This document shows, piece by piece, positions 45,222 through 55,739 of a stretch of DNA of 64,000 bases. Origin of the DNA: Candidatus Bacteroides merdipullorum (GTDB lineage: Bacteria > Bacteroidota > Bacteroidia > Bacteroidales > Bacteroidaceae); the NCBI GenBank assembly GCA_019116045.1, contig DXCK01000036.1, forward strand, positions 20,435 through 84,434. The letters are read 5' to 3'. The notes under the pieces were generated by a model, which was given only the letters and a program-made list of their open reading frames with translations, did not search any database and had not been told where the DNA came from. A program made the position numbers and the translations under genes. Numbering within the stretch: position 1 is the first letter of the stretch; each line of letters begins with the position of its first letter.

Positions 45222-48200
45222 TTAGAAATTGAAGTTAAGTCCCACGTTGAAGGTGCGCGAAATGGGATAGCGCGACTGGTCGATGCCGTTGATGTCAACC
45301 TCGGGGTCGAAGCCCGAATAGCCGGTGATGGTGGCCACGTTCTCGCACGACACGGACAGGCGGGCGTTTTCTATCATCAGCTTCTGCAACCAACGCTTGG
45401 GGAAGTTGTAGGACAACGTGATGTTCTTCAGGCGCAAGTACGAGCCGTTCTCGACGAAACGGTCGGACACGCGGCAGTTCTGGTTAGGGTCGCCATAGAC
45501 GGCACGGGGCATGGAGTTGCTCGTCCCCTCGCCGCGCCAGCGGCCCAGCACGTCCGTCGTCTGGTTGTAGGCCGCGGCCATGCCGGTGATGTCGATGTTG
45601 TTGGCATTGTAGATTTTGTTGCCGGCCACGCCTTGCAGGTAGATGGACAGTTCGAAACCTTTATACGTCAGCGTATTGTTCATGGAGAAAAGCCACGAAG
45701 GGTTCGGATTGCCGATGACCGTGCGGTCATCGTCGTTGATGACACCATCGTTGTTCAAATCCTTAAAACGGATATCGCCTGCCTCGGCACCGGGCTGCAC
45801 GGCGTGCTGGCTCACCTCTTCGGGCGTCTGGAACAGGCCGTCGGTCACGTAGCCGTAGAACACGTTGATAGGATAGCCCTTGTCCAACATCGTCACGTAC
45901 GAGTTGTTAATCTGGTTGATATAGTACGGCACGTCGCTGTTCAGGTCTTTAATCTTATTCTTATTATACGTGGCCGTCACGGTCGTCTCCCACCCCACTT
46001 CACCTTTCAGGTTGACAGAGTGCAGGCTCATCTCCACACCCTTGTTGCTCACGCGGCCTGCGTTGGTATATGTCGTACTGGTGTCCTCGAAGCCGGAAGT
46101 AATGGGAATGGAAGCTTTCACCAACATGTCGCGCGTCTCCTTCACATAAGCGTCAAACGAAAACATCACCCGAGAGTCGAACAACGAGGCATCGAAGCCC
46201 ACGTTCGTCTGGGCCACCTCCTCCCAATGCAGGTAGGGATTGGCCAGCGTCAGCGACACGAGCGCCGTCTGGTTATTGCCGGCCGTTCCCAGCGGATAAA
46301 CACTGGTGTTATACGTAGCCAGATAGCCGTAGTTGCTTACCCCGGCCTGGCTGCCGGTGACACCGTAGCCCACACGTAGCTTGAAGTCAGTCAGGTACTT
46401 GTTTCTTGGGAACCACTTTTCCTCGGACACCCGCCAAGCGGCCGACACCGAAGGGAACGTACCCCAACGATTCTTCTTGCCGAAACGGCTGGAACCGTCG
46501 CGGCGCACAGTGGCAGTCAACAGGTAGCGGTCTTCGTACGAATAATTCAGACGGGCCATGTACGACAGCAAGGCCCACGCTGTCTCATTGCCGCCTATCG
46601 CGTACATTTTCTCACCGTTGTCCATCTCGTGCACGTTGTCGAACATAAAGACATTTTTCTGCGCGTTCAAGTAATCTGTCTCGTTCCATTGTGCGGACAT
46701 ACCAGCCATCAATCCCACATGGTGTTTCTCTGCAAAGGTGTGGTCGAACAGAAAGTAGTTATCCCAGAGATACGTAAAAGACTTGTTGTCGCTCTTGTAG
46801 CGAGAGCTTTCCTCGGTCGGAGTGGGTGCCCAGTCATAGGCTGGCGTCCAGTTGTCGATGAACCAGAACTTGGCGTCGTAACCGAAAGTACTTTTGAACT
46901 TCAGCCATTTGGTAAAGGTCAGTTCGGCAGTCAGATTGGCCAGGAGGTTGTAGCCCTTGGTCTCGCTGCTGTTCACTTCGGTAGGGCCGATGGGGTTGCG
47001 CGTGCTGCCATACCAGTCGGAGTTGCCCTCGGGACCGGCCCACGAACCGTCCTCGTTCTTGACGGGCAGCACGGGCAGGGCCTTCAAGGCATCGCCGATG
47101 CTGAAGGTACCGGAATCTTTCACGTCGGCACTGAAGGTGATGTTGTTCGAGAACTTGAGCCACTTGAAGACTTGCGCGTCGCTGTTGCTCTGGAAAGTAA
47201 AGCGGCGGTAACCCACGCTCTTGACGATGCCTTCCTGATCCAAGAAGCCACCGGAGACGTAGTAGTGCGACGACTCGTTTCCACCGGAATAGCTGACGGT
47301 ATAGTTCTGCATGTGCCCGGTCTGCAACAGCAGATCCAGCCAGTCCGTGCCGGCCCCCAAGGCCGAGGGGTCAGCCCATTCAGGATTGGGGTTGCGCCCG
47401 CTGTTGGTCATCATGTCGTTGTTCAGCTCGGCATACTGCGAGGCGTTGAGCAGTTCGGGCACGCTGGTAGCATTCTGGAAAGAGTAATTGGCCGACACGG
47501 AGAGTCTGCCCTTGCCTTCGCTGCCGCGCTTGGTAGTAATCATCACCACGCCGTTGGCACCCCGCGAACCATAAATGGCAGTGGCCGACGCATCCTTGAG
47601 GACATCCAGCCGTTCCACGTCGGACATGTTCAACGAAGCCAGTCCCAAGTCGGTCGGCACGCCGTCTATCACGACCAACGGGTCGCAGTTGTTGATAGAA
47701 CCCAGGCCACGAATCTTGATGGAGACGTTATCGCCAGGCCGTCCGGCATCGACCACCTGAACACCCGAAATCTTACCTTGGATGGCTTGACCGAGGTTGG
47801 AGACGGGCGTGTTCCGCAATTCTTTGTTGCCCAAAGAAGAGACAGCACCGGTCAGGTCGCTTTTCTTCATGGTGCCGTAGCCCACGACCACGACTTCGTC
47901 CAGCATCTCGGTGTCCTCGCCCATGACTACTTGCAGGTTTGTCCGTCCGTCGACAGGCACCTCCAGTGTCTTGTAGCCCACGAACGAGAAGACTAAGGTG
48001 GCCTGTGGAGATACTTTCAGCGTGAAATCGCCGTTCAGACCCGAGATGACTCCGTTGGTAGTGCCTTTTTCTACCACGCTGGCGCCAATGACAGTCTCGC
48101 CCGCTTCATCTTTTATTATACCTTGCACTGTAATGTTTTGTTGCGCGAAGAGATGGGTTGCGCACAGAATCCCGGCCAACAATGCGAGCAGCCGGAATCG

Positions 48201-48224
48201 GAATGGATTCTTGTCTTTTTGCAT
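45222..48224 (-). CDS. susC: SusC/RagA family TonB-dependent transporter
   Basis: 1000-residue outer-membrane transporter. The order is signal peptide (LLALLAGILCATHLFAQ), carboxypeptidase-like domain (VQGIIKDEAGETVIGASVVE), TonB box and SusC signature (DEVVVVGYGTMKKSDLTGAV), plug (IRGLGSINNCDPLVVIDGVP, YGSRGANGVVMITTKRG) and a barrel ending RTFNVGLNFNF. It imports oligosaccharides with SusD. The upstream gene, in the same orientation, is the DUF6377 regulator. A TATTTTTG box at 48290-48297 could be its promoter. Confidence 0.95.
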   Translation of the reverse strand: MQKDKNPFRFRLLALLAGILCATHLFAQQNITVQGIIKDEAGETVIGASVVEKGTTNGVISGLNGDFTLKVSPQATLVFSFVGYKTLEVPVDGRTNLQVVMGEDTEMLDEVVVVGYGTMKKSDLTGAVSSLGNKELRNTPVSNLGQAIQGKISGVQVVDAGRPGDNVSIKIRGLGSINNCDPLVVIDGVPTDLGLASLNMSDVERLDVLKDASATAIYGSRGANGVVMITTKRGSEGKGRLSVSANYSFQNATSVPELLNASQYAELNNDMMTNSGRNPNPEWADPSALGAGTDWLDLLLQTGHMQNYTVSYSGGNESSHYYVSGGFLDQEGIVKSVGYRRFTFQSNSDAQVFKWLKFSNNITFSADVKDSGTFSIGDALKALPVLPVKNEDGSWAGPEGNSDWYGSTRNPIGPTEVNSSETKGYNLLANLTAELTFTKWLKFKSTFGYDAKFWFIDNWTPAYDWAPTPTEESSRYKSDNKSFTYLWDNYFLFDHTFAEKHHVGLMAGMSAQWNETDYLNAQKNVFMFDNVHEMDNGEKMYAIGGNETAWALLSYMARLNYSYEDRYLLTATVRRDGSSRFGKKNRWGTFPSVSAAWRVSEEKWFPRNKYLTDFKLRVGYGVTGSQAGVSNYGYLATYNTSVYPLGTAGNNQTALVSLTLANPYLHWEEVAQTNVGFDASLFDSRVMFSFDAYVKETRDMLVKASIPITSGFEDTSTTYTNAGRVSNKGVEMSLHSVNLKGEVGWETTVTATYNKNKIKDLNSDVPYYINQINNSYVTMLDKGYPINVFYGYVTDGLFQTPEEVSQHAVQPGAEAGDIRFKDLNNDGVINDDDRTVIGNPNPSWLFSMNNTLTYKGFELSIYLQGVAGNKIYNANNIDITGMAAAYNQTTDVLGRWRGEGTSNSMPRAVYGDPNQNCRVSDRFVENGSYLRLKNITLSYNFPKRWLQKLMIENARLSVSCENVATITGYSGFDPEVDINGIDQSRYPISRTFNVGLNFNF

Positions 48225-48289
48225 GACATTAAACTTTATGATTAAACAAACGGTTCTTGGCTTCCTCTCCCGATTGAGAAAGCGTACAG

Positions 48290-48297
48290 CAAAAATA
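48290..48297 (-). promoter_or_regulatory. Possible -7 box for susC operon
   Basis: TATTTTTG on the minus strand, 66 bases before the susC start, in the 204-base gap after the regulator gene. No -33 box was found, which would fit an activator-dependent promoter. Confidence 0.4.
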
Positions 48298-48428
48298 TTA
48301 GGAAAAACAAGAAGCCATAAGAACGCACAGTGAAAAAGTAGTGCGCAAAAGACATTAATCTATTGCTTTACAGCGAAATAAGAGTCAGAAGAAAGTCCGA
48401 TAAAGTAGTAAGAAAAGACAGCCTGAAA

Positions 48429-50084
48429 CTACATATTCAGCCGTCCGATACGGGCAACGAGGCCTTCCAGCTCCTCGCGATTGCCGGCGGCCTTGTTCCG
48501 CACGCGGACGCGGTAGTTGTAGATGGTGGTGACTGAATAGCGGAGGAAGCGGGCTATCTTCACGCTGTCGGTGATGCCCAGACGGACGAGTGCATAAATG
48601 CGCAACTCGGTGTTCAGGCGTTCGCCCGGCTTGGGCTGGATGTGTTCACCGGGAAGGAGAAGCGAGTTGAAGTCTTCCACAAAAGTGGGGAACAACTGCA
48701 GGAAGGTGTCGTCGAAGTGTGCGTAGAAGTCCTTCAGTTCTTGCTCGACCAGGCGCGATGACTTCAGGCTCTTGTACAGTTCCTGCACTTTGCCTGCGGC
48801 GGCCAGTTTGCCCAGTTCGCGGCGGTAGGCATCGAGTTTCTCGATGTAGGCAGAGCACTGGTCCATGTACCTGCCGATATATTCTTCCTTCAGGTAGGAG
48901 TTTTCGGCGATGCTCCGGTTGGCCTCTTTCAGTTGTTCATTAGAGTGGTGCAGCTCGTCGTTCAGTTCCTTCAGCCGAGCGTTGGCTTCCATCACTTCGC
49001 GCCGGGCCTGCACGACGCGCTTCATCTGGCGGCGCACATAGACGACGGAGACGACGAGGAAGAGTGACAGCAGAGAGATGAGAGCCAATGCCCAAGCCAT
49101 CTGCCTTTGCCGCTTTTTGATTTGTAGCTGATACACGTCGTTGACGACGGGGAATATCTTCAGAATCTCGAGTATGCGGAGACGGGCGTTGCAAGCCACA
49201 GCGTCTTCCATACAGCGCTTCAGATAGACGTAGGCGCGTTCCACGTCTCCCTCGTGAAACAGCAGTACGGCCAAGGCAGGCAGGGCAGCGTATTCCAGCA
49301 CGGGCGTCTGGAGGTCGGCAATGGCGGCCACAGCCAGGTAATATTTCTCGTGCTTCGTATCGCCTTTCTGGTGGTAGGATTCGGCCAGGGTATAGGCAGC
49401 GATGGCGCGGTAGTGCGTGTTTCCACGGGTGAGGTAGCGTGTCATGAGGCCGATGGCCTCGTCAGGACGGTTGTTAGCGTTGCACTGCTGGCTGCGGTTC
49501 AACGCGTAGGACAGGGTATCGCCATCGGCCAGGCGGTAGTGCAGCAGCGAGTCGTTGTACGTCTCGCGCAAGGCACGGTAGCGGTCGCGCAATTCCGGCA
49601 GGACAACGTAGTCGGCCATCCAACTGTACAGGGTGCGCAGGTTGTGGAAGTAATAGCCGCGCAAATGTTCGGGCAGGGAATCGTAGGCAACGGCCTCCAT
49701 CTGCTCCAAGGCTTCTTTGTACATGCCTGCGATGCCCATCAGCTCGGCCAGGTTCATGCGGGCATTGTTCAGGTAGTCGCGGTTGTTGAGATGTTCGGCC
49801 AGGCGAAGGCGCTCTTGCGTGACAGCCATAGACGAGTCGGCATTGTACGAGCGGTATTCTTCCAGCAAGGCATCCAAGCGTTCGAAGCGTTCTTCGCCCG
49901 GCATGCCGGCATAAAAGCCCTGCTTCAACTTGTGCAAGCGGTCTTCTTTTTGGTCTATGTACCGGGCGCGTTCGCGGATAACGTCGTCGAGCTTCTCCAG
50001 CAGGGAATCCATCTTCAGGGTTCCGGCACTGAGAGCCGCAGCACATAGCAGGAAGGAGCAAAGACTGAACAGGGTTTTCTTCAT
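48429..50084 (-). CDS. DUF6377-type PUL regulator
   Basis: 551-residue membrane regulator. A signal peptide (LFSLCSFLLCAAALSAG) is followed by a periplasmic TPR-like region, a membrane helix at about 338-358 (WALALISLLSLFLVVSVVYV), a coiled coil and a C-terminal domain with helix-turn-helix (LGITDSVKIARFLRYSVTTI, YNYRVRVRNKA). It is 204 bases upstream of susC in the same direction and has its own promoter box and an upstream terminator. By position it should sense dextran fragments and activate susC. It is a paralog of the protein at 18888-20531. Confidence 0.88.
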   Translation of the reverse strand: MKKTLFSLCSFLLCAAALSAGTLKMDSLLEKLDDVIRERARYIDQKEDRLHKLKQGFYAGMPGEERFERLDALLEEYRSYNADSSMAVTQERLRLAEHLNNRDYLNNARMNLAELMGIAGMYKEALEQMEAVAYDSLPEHLRGYYFHNLRTLYSWMADYVVLPELRDRYRALRETYNDSLLHYRLADGDTLSYALNRSQQCNANNRPDEAIGLMTRYLTRGNTHYRAIAAYTLAESYHQKGDTKHEKYYLAVAAIADLQTPVLEYAALPALAVLLFHEGDVERAYVYLKRCMEDAVACNARLRILEILKIFPVVNDVYQLQIKKRQRQMAWALALISLLSLFLVVSVVYVRRQMKRVVQARREVMEANARLKELNDELHHSNEQLKEANRSIAENSYLKEEYIGRYMDQCSAYIEKLDAYRRELGKLAAAGKVQELYKSLKSSRLVEQELKDFYAHFDDTFLQLFPTFVEDFNSLLLPGEHIQPKPGERLNTELRIYALVRLGITDSVKIARFLRYSVTTIYNYRVRVRNKAAGNREELEGLVARIGRLNM

Positions 50085-50111
50085 GGCATCACGCAACTGT
50101 GTTTCTGCGGC

Positions 50112-50119
50112 CAAAGATA
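50112..50119 (-). promoter_or_regulatory. -7 box for PUL regulator
   Basis: TATCTTTG on the minus strand, 27 bases before the regulator start. Confidence 0.65.
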
Positions 50120-50144
50120 CGTATTTTTACCGGACGGAAGAAAA

Positions 50145-50169
50145 AAAGGAGCGCAAATCGCGCTCCTTT
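50145..50169. terminator. Terminator after GH3 genes
   Basis: AAAGGAGCG (50145-50153) pairs with CGCTCCTTT (50161-50169). On the minus strand an A-rich/T-rich tract follows, so the GH3 genes end here and the regulator starts a new transcript. Confidence 0.75.
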
Positions 50170-50199
50170 CCTCAGTCTGAGTCATTTCGCCCCACCGGT

Positions 50200-52533
50200 T
50201 TATCGGTTGGCAGCCTCCCAACGCTTGGTGGTGGTGCAGGCGATGTTCAGTGTCTGGTCGCCGGCCTGGATGCGGAAGTCCCCTTGCTCGAGCACCCAAT
50301 GCCCGTCGTAACCCACAAAGGCCAGGTCGGAGGCTTTCACCTTCAGGGTGACAGTCTTGGTCTCGCCGGGTTGCAGCTCTACTTTTTCGAAGGCGCGCAG
50401 ACGGCGGTTGTCTGGCGTGAGCGAGGCTACCAAGTCGCTGCTGAACAGCAGCACGCTTTCCTTGCCGGCCACGCGGCCCGTGTTGGTGACGTCGACGGTG
50501 AAGGTCAGCACGTCGTCGGCTGTGAAGCGGGAGCGGTCCACGCGCAGGTTACTATATTTATAAGAGGTGTACGACAGTCCGTAACCAAAGGCCCACTGCA
50601 TGGCCACCTGGGCATCGTAGTTGTAGGCTCCCTCCATGGGCTTGCCGATGTGTTCGCAAGGCTTGTAGTCGTAGGTAATGAGCGAGTTGATTTCTTTGGG
50701 ATAGGTGTAGGGCATCTTGCCGCTGAAGTTGGCCTCGCCGCTCAAGAGGCGAGCCAGCGCATCGCCGCCGTAGTTGCCCGGCAGCATGGTGTGGACAACA
50801 GCTTTGGCCAGCGGTTCAATCTCGGCCAGGATGCGCGGACGTCCTTCGTTCAGCACCAGGATGATGGGTTTGCCCGTCTTGGCCAGCGCTTTCACGAGGT
50901 TTATCTGGTTGTCCGACAGGAAGAGGTCGGTCAGGTTGCCCGGCGTTTCGCAGTACGAGTTCTCGCCGATGCAGGCCACGATTACGTCCGCGCCTTGGGC
51001 GGCGTTCACAGCCCGGTCGATTTCGGGGGCATTTTCCTCCCACCACAGTCCGCCTTCCTTGTAGGTGACGCCCGGTTCGTAGGTGACGTTGGCGGCGCCG
51101 TACTTGGCGGTCAGTGCTTCGAGGATGGTGTTATACTGGCCGGCACACTGGTCTGCCTTGTCTCCTTGCCAGGAGTAGGACCAACCGCCGTTGAGCGTGC
51201 GCATCGAGTTAGCATTGGGCCCGGTGACCAAGAGCTTCTTGCCGGGTGCGAGGGGCAGCAGGTTGTTGTCGTTCTTCAGCAAGACGATGGACTCTTCGGC
51301 GGCTTGCAGGGCTGCGTCGGCAAACTCTTTCGACCCGAATTTGGGATAGTCTTTGAAGTCAGTCCAGGGTTGTTCGAACAGGCCGAGGCGATACTTCATC
51401 CGAAGAATACGGCGCACGGCGTCGTCGATGCGGCTCATGGGCACTTCGCCTTCTTCGACCAGCTCCTTCAGCAGCGGGCAGAAATCCCAGTTATAGGGGT
51501 CCATGCTCATGTCGATGCCGGCGTTGATGGCCAGCTTGATGGCTTCCTTCTTCGAGGCGGCGATGTGGTCGCGGCTATAAAGGTTGACGATGTCCGCCCA
51601 GTCGGTGACAATCATGCCGTCCCAGTTCAGGCCTTCCTTCAGCCAGCCGGTCAGCAGCTCGTAGTTGGCGTGGAAGGGCAGCCCGTTGTTCATGGCCGAG
51701 TTGACCATCAGAGACAAGGCTCCGGCGCGTGCCATCTCGACGTAGGGGGCGAAGTGCTTCTCGCGCATGTCTTGTTCGGTGATGGACGAGGGCGTGCGGT
51801 CTTTGCCAGAGACGGGGACGCCGTAGCCCATGAAGTGCTTCATGCAAGCGGCGACGTTGTACGGGCCGACGTGGTTGGGGTCGTCGCCCTGGAAACCGAG
51901 GACGGCTTCGCGGCCCATCTCGGCGTTCAGGTAGGCGTCTTCACCGTAGTTTTCCCACATGCGGGGCCAGCGCGGGTCGCGCCCCAGGTCGACCACCGGC
52001 GCGTAGGTCCAGGGGATGCTGCCGGCGCGGGTCTCGTAGGCCGAGATGGCGGCACCGGTGCGGGTCAGCTCGCGGTTGAACGTGGCGCCCATGTTGACTC
52101 CCTGCGGGAAGAGCGTTCCGCCCAGCGTGTAGGTAGTGCCGTGTATCTGGTCAACGCCGTAGATGTTTGGTATGCCCAGCTCTTCCATCGACACCTCTTG
52201 GATGCGCTTGATGATTTCGTGCCACTTCTGCGGGGATACGGCCAGGCCGTCGGGCACGTTCAGGATGGAGCCGACCTTGTAGATGCGGATGACGGTGTCC
52301 AGTTTGGCTTCGTCCATCTGCCAGCCCAAGGCGGGGTCGGCCTTCCAGTCTTTCAGCACGTCGATGGTCAGTTCGCACATTTGTCCGATTTTCTCGTCGA
52401 GCGTCATTTTCTTCAACAACGTTTCGACTTTCTGTTCGATTTTCTCATCGCGCGGAATGGCGGGAGTCACGCTCTGCGCGGCAGCGGTCAGGACAGTGCC
52501 TGCCGCCAGGCAAGTCAATAAAAGCTTTTTCAT
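50200..52533 (-). CDS. GH3 glycoside hydrolase (periplasmic)
   Basis: 777-residue GH3 enzyme. A signal peptide ([17 protein letters not shown]) precedes the barrel with [11 protein letters not shown] and nucleophile Asp311 ([10 protein letters not shown]), the alpha/beta sandwich ([20 protein letters not shown]) and a C-terminal FnIII-like domain ([20 protein letters not shown]). GH3 enzymes usually cut beta-glucosides, so its link to dextran is not obvious; some act on other glucans or plant glycosides. It is 89 bases downstream of a second GH3 and ends at a terminator. Confidence 0.9.
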   Translation of the reverse strand: MKKLLLTCLAAGTVLTAAAQSVTPAIPRDEKIEQKVETLLKKMTLDEKIGQMCELTIDVLKDWKADPALGWQMDEAKLDTVIRIYKVGSILNVPDGLAVSPQKWHEIIKRIQEVSMEELGIPNIYGVDQIHGTTYTLGGTLFPQGVNMGATFNRELTRTGAAISAYETRAGSIPWTYAPVVDLGRDPRWPRMWENYGEDAYLNAEMGREAVLGFQGDDPNHVGPYNVAACMKHFMGYGVPVSGKDRTPSSITEQDMREKHFAPYVEMARAGALSLMVNSAMNNGLPFHANYELLTGWLKEGLNWDGMIVTDWADIVNLYSRDHIAASKKEAIKLAINAGIDMSMDPYNWDFCPLLKELVEEGEVPMSRIDDAVRRILRMKYRLGLFEQPWTDFKDYPKFGSKEFADAALQAAEESIVLLKNDNNLLPLAPGKKLLVTGPNANSMRTLNGGWSYSWQGDKADQCAGQYNTILEALTAKYGAANVTYEPGVTYKEGGLWWEENAPEIDRAVNAAQGADVIVACIGENSYCETPGNLTDLFLSDNQINLVKALAKTGKPIILVLNEGRPRILAEIEPLAKAVVHTMLPGNYGGDALARLLSGEANFSGKMPYTYPKEINSLITYDYKPCEHIGKPMEGAYNYDAQVAMQWAFGYGLSYTSYKYSNLRVDRSRFTADDVLTFTVDVTNTGRVAGKESVLLFSSDLVASLTPDNRRLRAFEKVELQPGETKTVTLKVKASDLAFVGYDGHWVLEQGDFRIQAGDQTLNIACTTTKRWEAANR

Positions 52534-52622
52534 CTCGTTTCGTATAAAAGTGTAAGTAGTGTGTCTTTCTCAGCGGCAAGCCCCGGAGTGCACAGGGCCT
52601 GAAGCCCCGGCAGTAGGGAGAC

Positions 52623-54950
52623 TTACCTGCGCAGCAATTTCAATGCCTGCCGGGGCTTCAGGATGTTGGCCGCCTTTTCGGAAGAGGCAGGCACATCGGC
52701 CTGGAGCGTGGCCTTGACGTCGCATGACGAGGTGGCAACCAGCAGGGAATACATCCCCCCGTCTACGACCCACGACGACGATGCCTCGTCGAACGAAGCC
52801 AGGTCGGCCGTGCGGACGGTCAGGGCTATGTTTTGAGTCTCGCCCGGCTGCAACAGGCCGGTTTTGGCGAAGGCTTTCAGTTCTTTGTCGGGCTTGTTGC
52901 GGACAGCGGCATCGGGGGCAGAAACGTAGAGTTGCACCACTTCCTTGCCGGGCACGGTGCCGGTGTTGGTCACGTCGACCCGCACGGTATAAGCGCCCGC
53001 CGAAGCTTCGACGACGGGATTGGCAAACTCGAAGGTGGTGTAGCTCAACCCATAACCGAAGGGATAGGAAACGGGGACGCCAAAGCTGTCGAAATAGCGG
53101 TAGCCCACGTAGATGTCTTCTTCGTAGTCGGTGTAATCGACGTTGCGGACGGCGGCTTTCTTCTCTTGTTTGTTCACCAGGTCTACTTGGGCGGTCTGGT
53201 TGACGGGGAAGTTGGCCGACGAAGGCACGTCTTCGAAGCGCACGGGGAAGGTCATGGGCAGGCGGCCGCTGGGCGACACTTTGCCGCTCAGCACGTCGGC
53301 CACGCTGTTGCCCCCTTCTTGCCCGGGCTGCCAGACGCAGAGTACGGCGTCGGGCAACTGCTTCCACGAGGCGGTCTCGATGACGCCGCCGATGTTGAGC
53401 ACCACCACTACCCGCTTGCCTGCGGCGTGGAAGGCGGAGGTGACGTCTTCCAGCAGTTGTTTTTCGTCTTTACTCAGGTAGAAGTCGGACAGCCAGCGGT
53501 CGAGGAACTCGCCCGAAGTCCGCCCCAGGGTCACCAGCGCCAGGTCGTTCGCTGAAGCCAGGCTGCGGATGCGGTCGGCTGGCAGCGGCATTTCGACGGG
53601 ACGCTCTTCGGGCATGAGGGGGGCGTGTTCCAGCTTGGAGATGCGTTCTTTCTCGACAGCCAGGTGTGCCTCGTAAGCTCGCTTCAGACTCTCGTCGGGG
53701 GTATAGCCGGCTTCCTTCAGGCCGTCCAGCAGCGAGACGGTGTAGGCGCGGTTCACGTTGCCCGAACCTGTGCCGCCAGGCACGAAGTCGTAAGACGTGC
53801 AGCCAAAGAGGGCGATGCGGCTGACGGTGGAGTCGAGCGGCAGCGCATGGTCGCGGTTCTCCAGCAGCACCATGCCCTCGGCGGCCGACTGGCGGGTGAC
53901 GGCGGCATGTGCCTCCAGGTCGGGCTTGTTGCTGAATTTATAGCCCTTGAAACGGGGCGAACGGAGAATCATCTGCAGGATGCGGCGCACATTCGTGTCC
54001 AGCACCTGCTCGTCCAGCTTTCCTTCCTTCACGGCTGCCAACAGGGTCTCGTATTGCTTGTCCAGGCCGGGCTGAATCATGTCGTTTCCGGCTTTCATCT
54101 GTGCCACCGCATCCTTGCCACCGAACCAGTCCGTAACGACCATGCCTTCGAAGCCCCATTCGTCGCGCAACAGTGTCGTGAGCAGCTCGGGGTTCTCGGA
54201 CGTGTACAACCCGTTCAGGTAATTATAGGAAGACATCACTGTCCAGGGGCGCCCCTCTTTGACGGCAATCTCGAATCCTCGCAGGTAAATCTCACGCAGG
54301 GCACGCTGCGAGACGTGCGCGTCCACTGTGCCACGGTTGGTCTCCTGATTGTTCACGGCGAAGTGCTTGATGCTGGTGCCCACGCCGTTCTCCTGCACGC
54401 CGCGCACGTAGGCGGCTGCCATCCGGCCGCTCAGCACGGGGTCTTCGGAGAAATACTCGAAGTTGCGCCCACACAGCGGGTTGCGCTGTATGTTCATGCC
54501 CGGCGCCAGCAGGACGTCTGCCCCGTATTCCAGCGCCTCGTTGCCGATGGCCTGCCCCACGTTCTCCACCAAGTCCTGGTTCCAGGTCGATGCCAGCAGG
54601 GTGGCGATGGGGAAGTGCGTGCAGTAATAGGTGGCGGTGTCGTCGGGGCGTGTCGAGTCAATGCGCAGGCCGGCAGGGCCGTCGGCAAAGACCACGGCGG
54701 GGATACCCAAGCGTTTGACGGGATAGGAAGTGCCGGCGGCACCGGGCAGCGACTTGTCCGTGCGGCCGATGACGGGTTGCTCGCCCGAGGCTTCGGCCAT
54801 GCCGGTGCCGATGACCAGATGTACTTTTTCTTCCAGACTCATGGCATCCACCACGTCTTCCACCGGAGCCTGGCCCAGTTGCGGTGTGCCGGGGCCGCAG
54901 GCGCATAAGGCTGTAGCCGCGAAGGCTGCCCAACAGATTTGTTTTTTCAT
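52623..54950 (-). CDS. GH3 glycoside hydrolase, lipoprotein
   Basis: 775-residue GH3 enzyme with a lipobox (ALCAC, Cys18). It has the barrel with GTSIKHFAVNNQETNRGTVD and nucleophile Asp274 (MVVTDWFGGKD), the sandwich domain, a PA14-less middle, and a FnIII-like C terminus ([20 protein letters not shown]). Unlike the next gene it is lipid-anchored. The two GH3 proteins differ in their ends and are not recent duplicates. First gene of the GH3 pair, with a long gene-free stretch upstream. Confidence 0.9.
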   Translation of the reverse strand: MKKQICWAAFAATALCACGPGTPQLGQAPVEDVVDAMSLEEKVHLVIGTGMAEASGEQPVIGRTDKSLPGAAGTSYPVKRLGIPAVVFADGPAGLRIDSTRPDDTATYYCTHFPIATLLASTWNQDLVENVGQAIGNEALEYGADVLLAPGMNIQRNPLCGRNFEYFSEDPVLSGRMAAAYVRGVQENGVGTSIKHFAVNNQETNRGTVDAHVSQRALREIYLRGFEIAVKEGRPWTVMSSYNYLNGLYTSENPELLTTLLRDEWGFEGMVVTDWFGGKDAVAQMKAGNDMIQPGLDKQYETLLAAVKEGKLDEQVLDTNVRRILQMILRSPRFKGYKFSNKPDLEAHAAVTRQSAAEGMVLLENRDHALPLDSTVSRIALFGCTSYDFVPGGTGSGNVNRAYTVSLLDGLKEAGYTPDESLKRAYEAHLAVEKERISKLEHAPLMPEERPVEMPLPADRIRSLASANDLALVTLGRTSGEFLDRWLSDFYLSKDEKQLLEDVTSAFHAAGKRVVVVLNIGGVIETASWKQLPDAVLCVWQPGQEGGNSVADVLSGKVSPSGRLPMTFPVRFEDVPSSANFPVNQTAQVDLVNKQEKKAAVRNVDYTDYEEDIYVGYRYFDSFGVPVSYPFGYGLSYTTFEFANPVVEASAGAYTVRVDVTNTGTVPGKEVVQLYVSAPDAAVRNKPDKELKAFAKTGLLQPGETQNIALTVRTADLASFDEASSSWVVDGGMYSLLVATSSCDVKATLQADVPASSEKAANILKPRQALKLLRR

Positions 54951-55211
54951 TTTTCAGGTATTTATTACGTTACAAAATAAAGATTGAAACAAGGTTTTCC
55001 GGTCTGCCTTATCAGGAATGACTTTCTTCTCATCTTTCACGAAATTTCTTCACACGTAAGAAAATTTCCCATTGCTTCGTTTCCGGCCGTCCTTCCGTTT
55101 TAACCGTCAGGACGCGAAGTCTTCCGCATAAGACATTCTCCTGCAAAGTAAAGGATTTTTTGTCAGAAACAAACATTATCGCGGATATTTTTTCAAACAA
55201 TCTTTTTTCTC

Positions 55212-55345
55212 CTGTCCCGCGCCTCTCCGGCAGAAGAGTCCGGAAACGCCTCCGGACAGACAGCCCCGCCCGTTGCCCGCAACAGCGGCGGCCAGCATCC
55301 GCACGAGGCGCGGCCCGTGTCCGCAACGGCGGAACGCCTCTCCCC
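55212..55345 (+). repeat. Degenerate ~22-bp intergenic repeat, locus G
   Basis: The longest of the family: five or six units, including CTCCGGACAGACAGCCCCGC, GTTGCCCGCAACAGCGGCGG, ATCCGCACGAGGCGCGG and GTGTCCGCAACGGCGG. Confidence 0.6.
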
Positions 55346-55706
55346 AAGGCGCCGGCCGGCGGCCGGAAAGGAAGGAAAAAAAGAAACCGTTCCCACCCTC
55401 ACGGGCAAGAACGGTACACAAGTCAATAATACATGAAAAAACGCTATTTAGAGAGAGTTCTTTGTTGGATTCTCAAATCCGAGACAAAGGTATGTAATAG
55501 TTTTCTTTTCTCCAAATAACTACCGACGTTTTTCTGAATTTTATCGACGAATAAGACAGAATAGGTCGCGAAAAGCACCAAACAGTGCATCGGAAGCCGG
55601 GCAAACGCCCGCCAGCCCGCAGCCGCCGCAGGATGCGCCGCACGCGAAACACCCGGCAAACACACATTAGCCCCGGCAAAAAGAAACGGCTTACGCAGAT
55701 TTTTCG

Positions 55707-55714
55707 TACCTTTG
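55707..55714 (+). promoter_or_regulatory. -7 box for rbfA operon
   Basis: TACCTTTG followed by C, 26 bases before the rbfA start. Confidence 0.7.
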
Positions 55715-55739
55715 CGGAACGAACGTAAAACAACGACTT

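Larger units (their letters stand above)
54951..55739. other. 789-bp gene-free region between GH3 and rbfA
   Basis: Two minus-strand promoter-like boxes are visible: TTACTTTG near 55143-55150 and TACCTTTG at 55484-55491. Repeat locus G (55212-55345) lies between them. No open frame here has a convincing start, motif or signal peptide; the minus-strand frame 55473-55988 is a shadow of rbfA. A long leader or an sRNA is possible. Confidence 0.5.
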
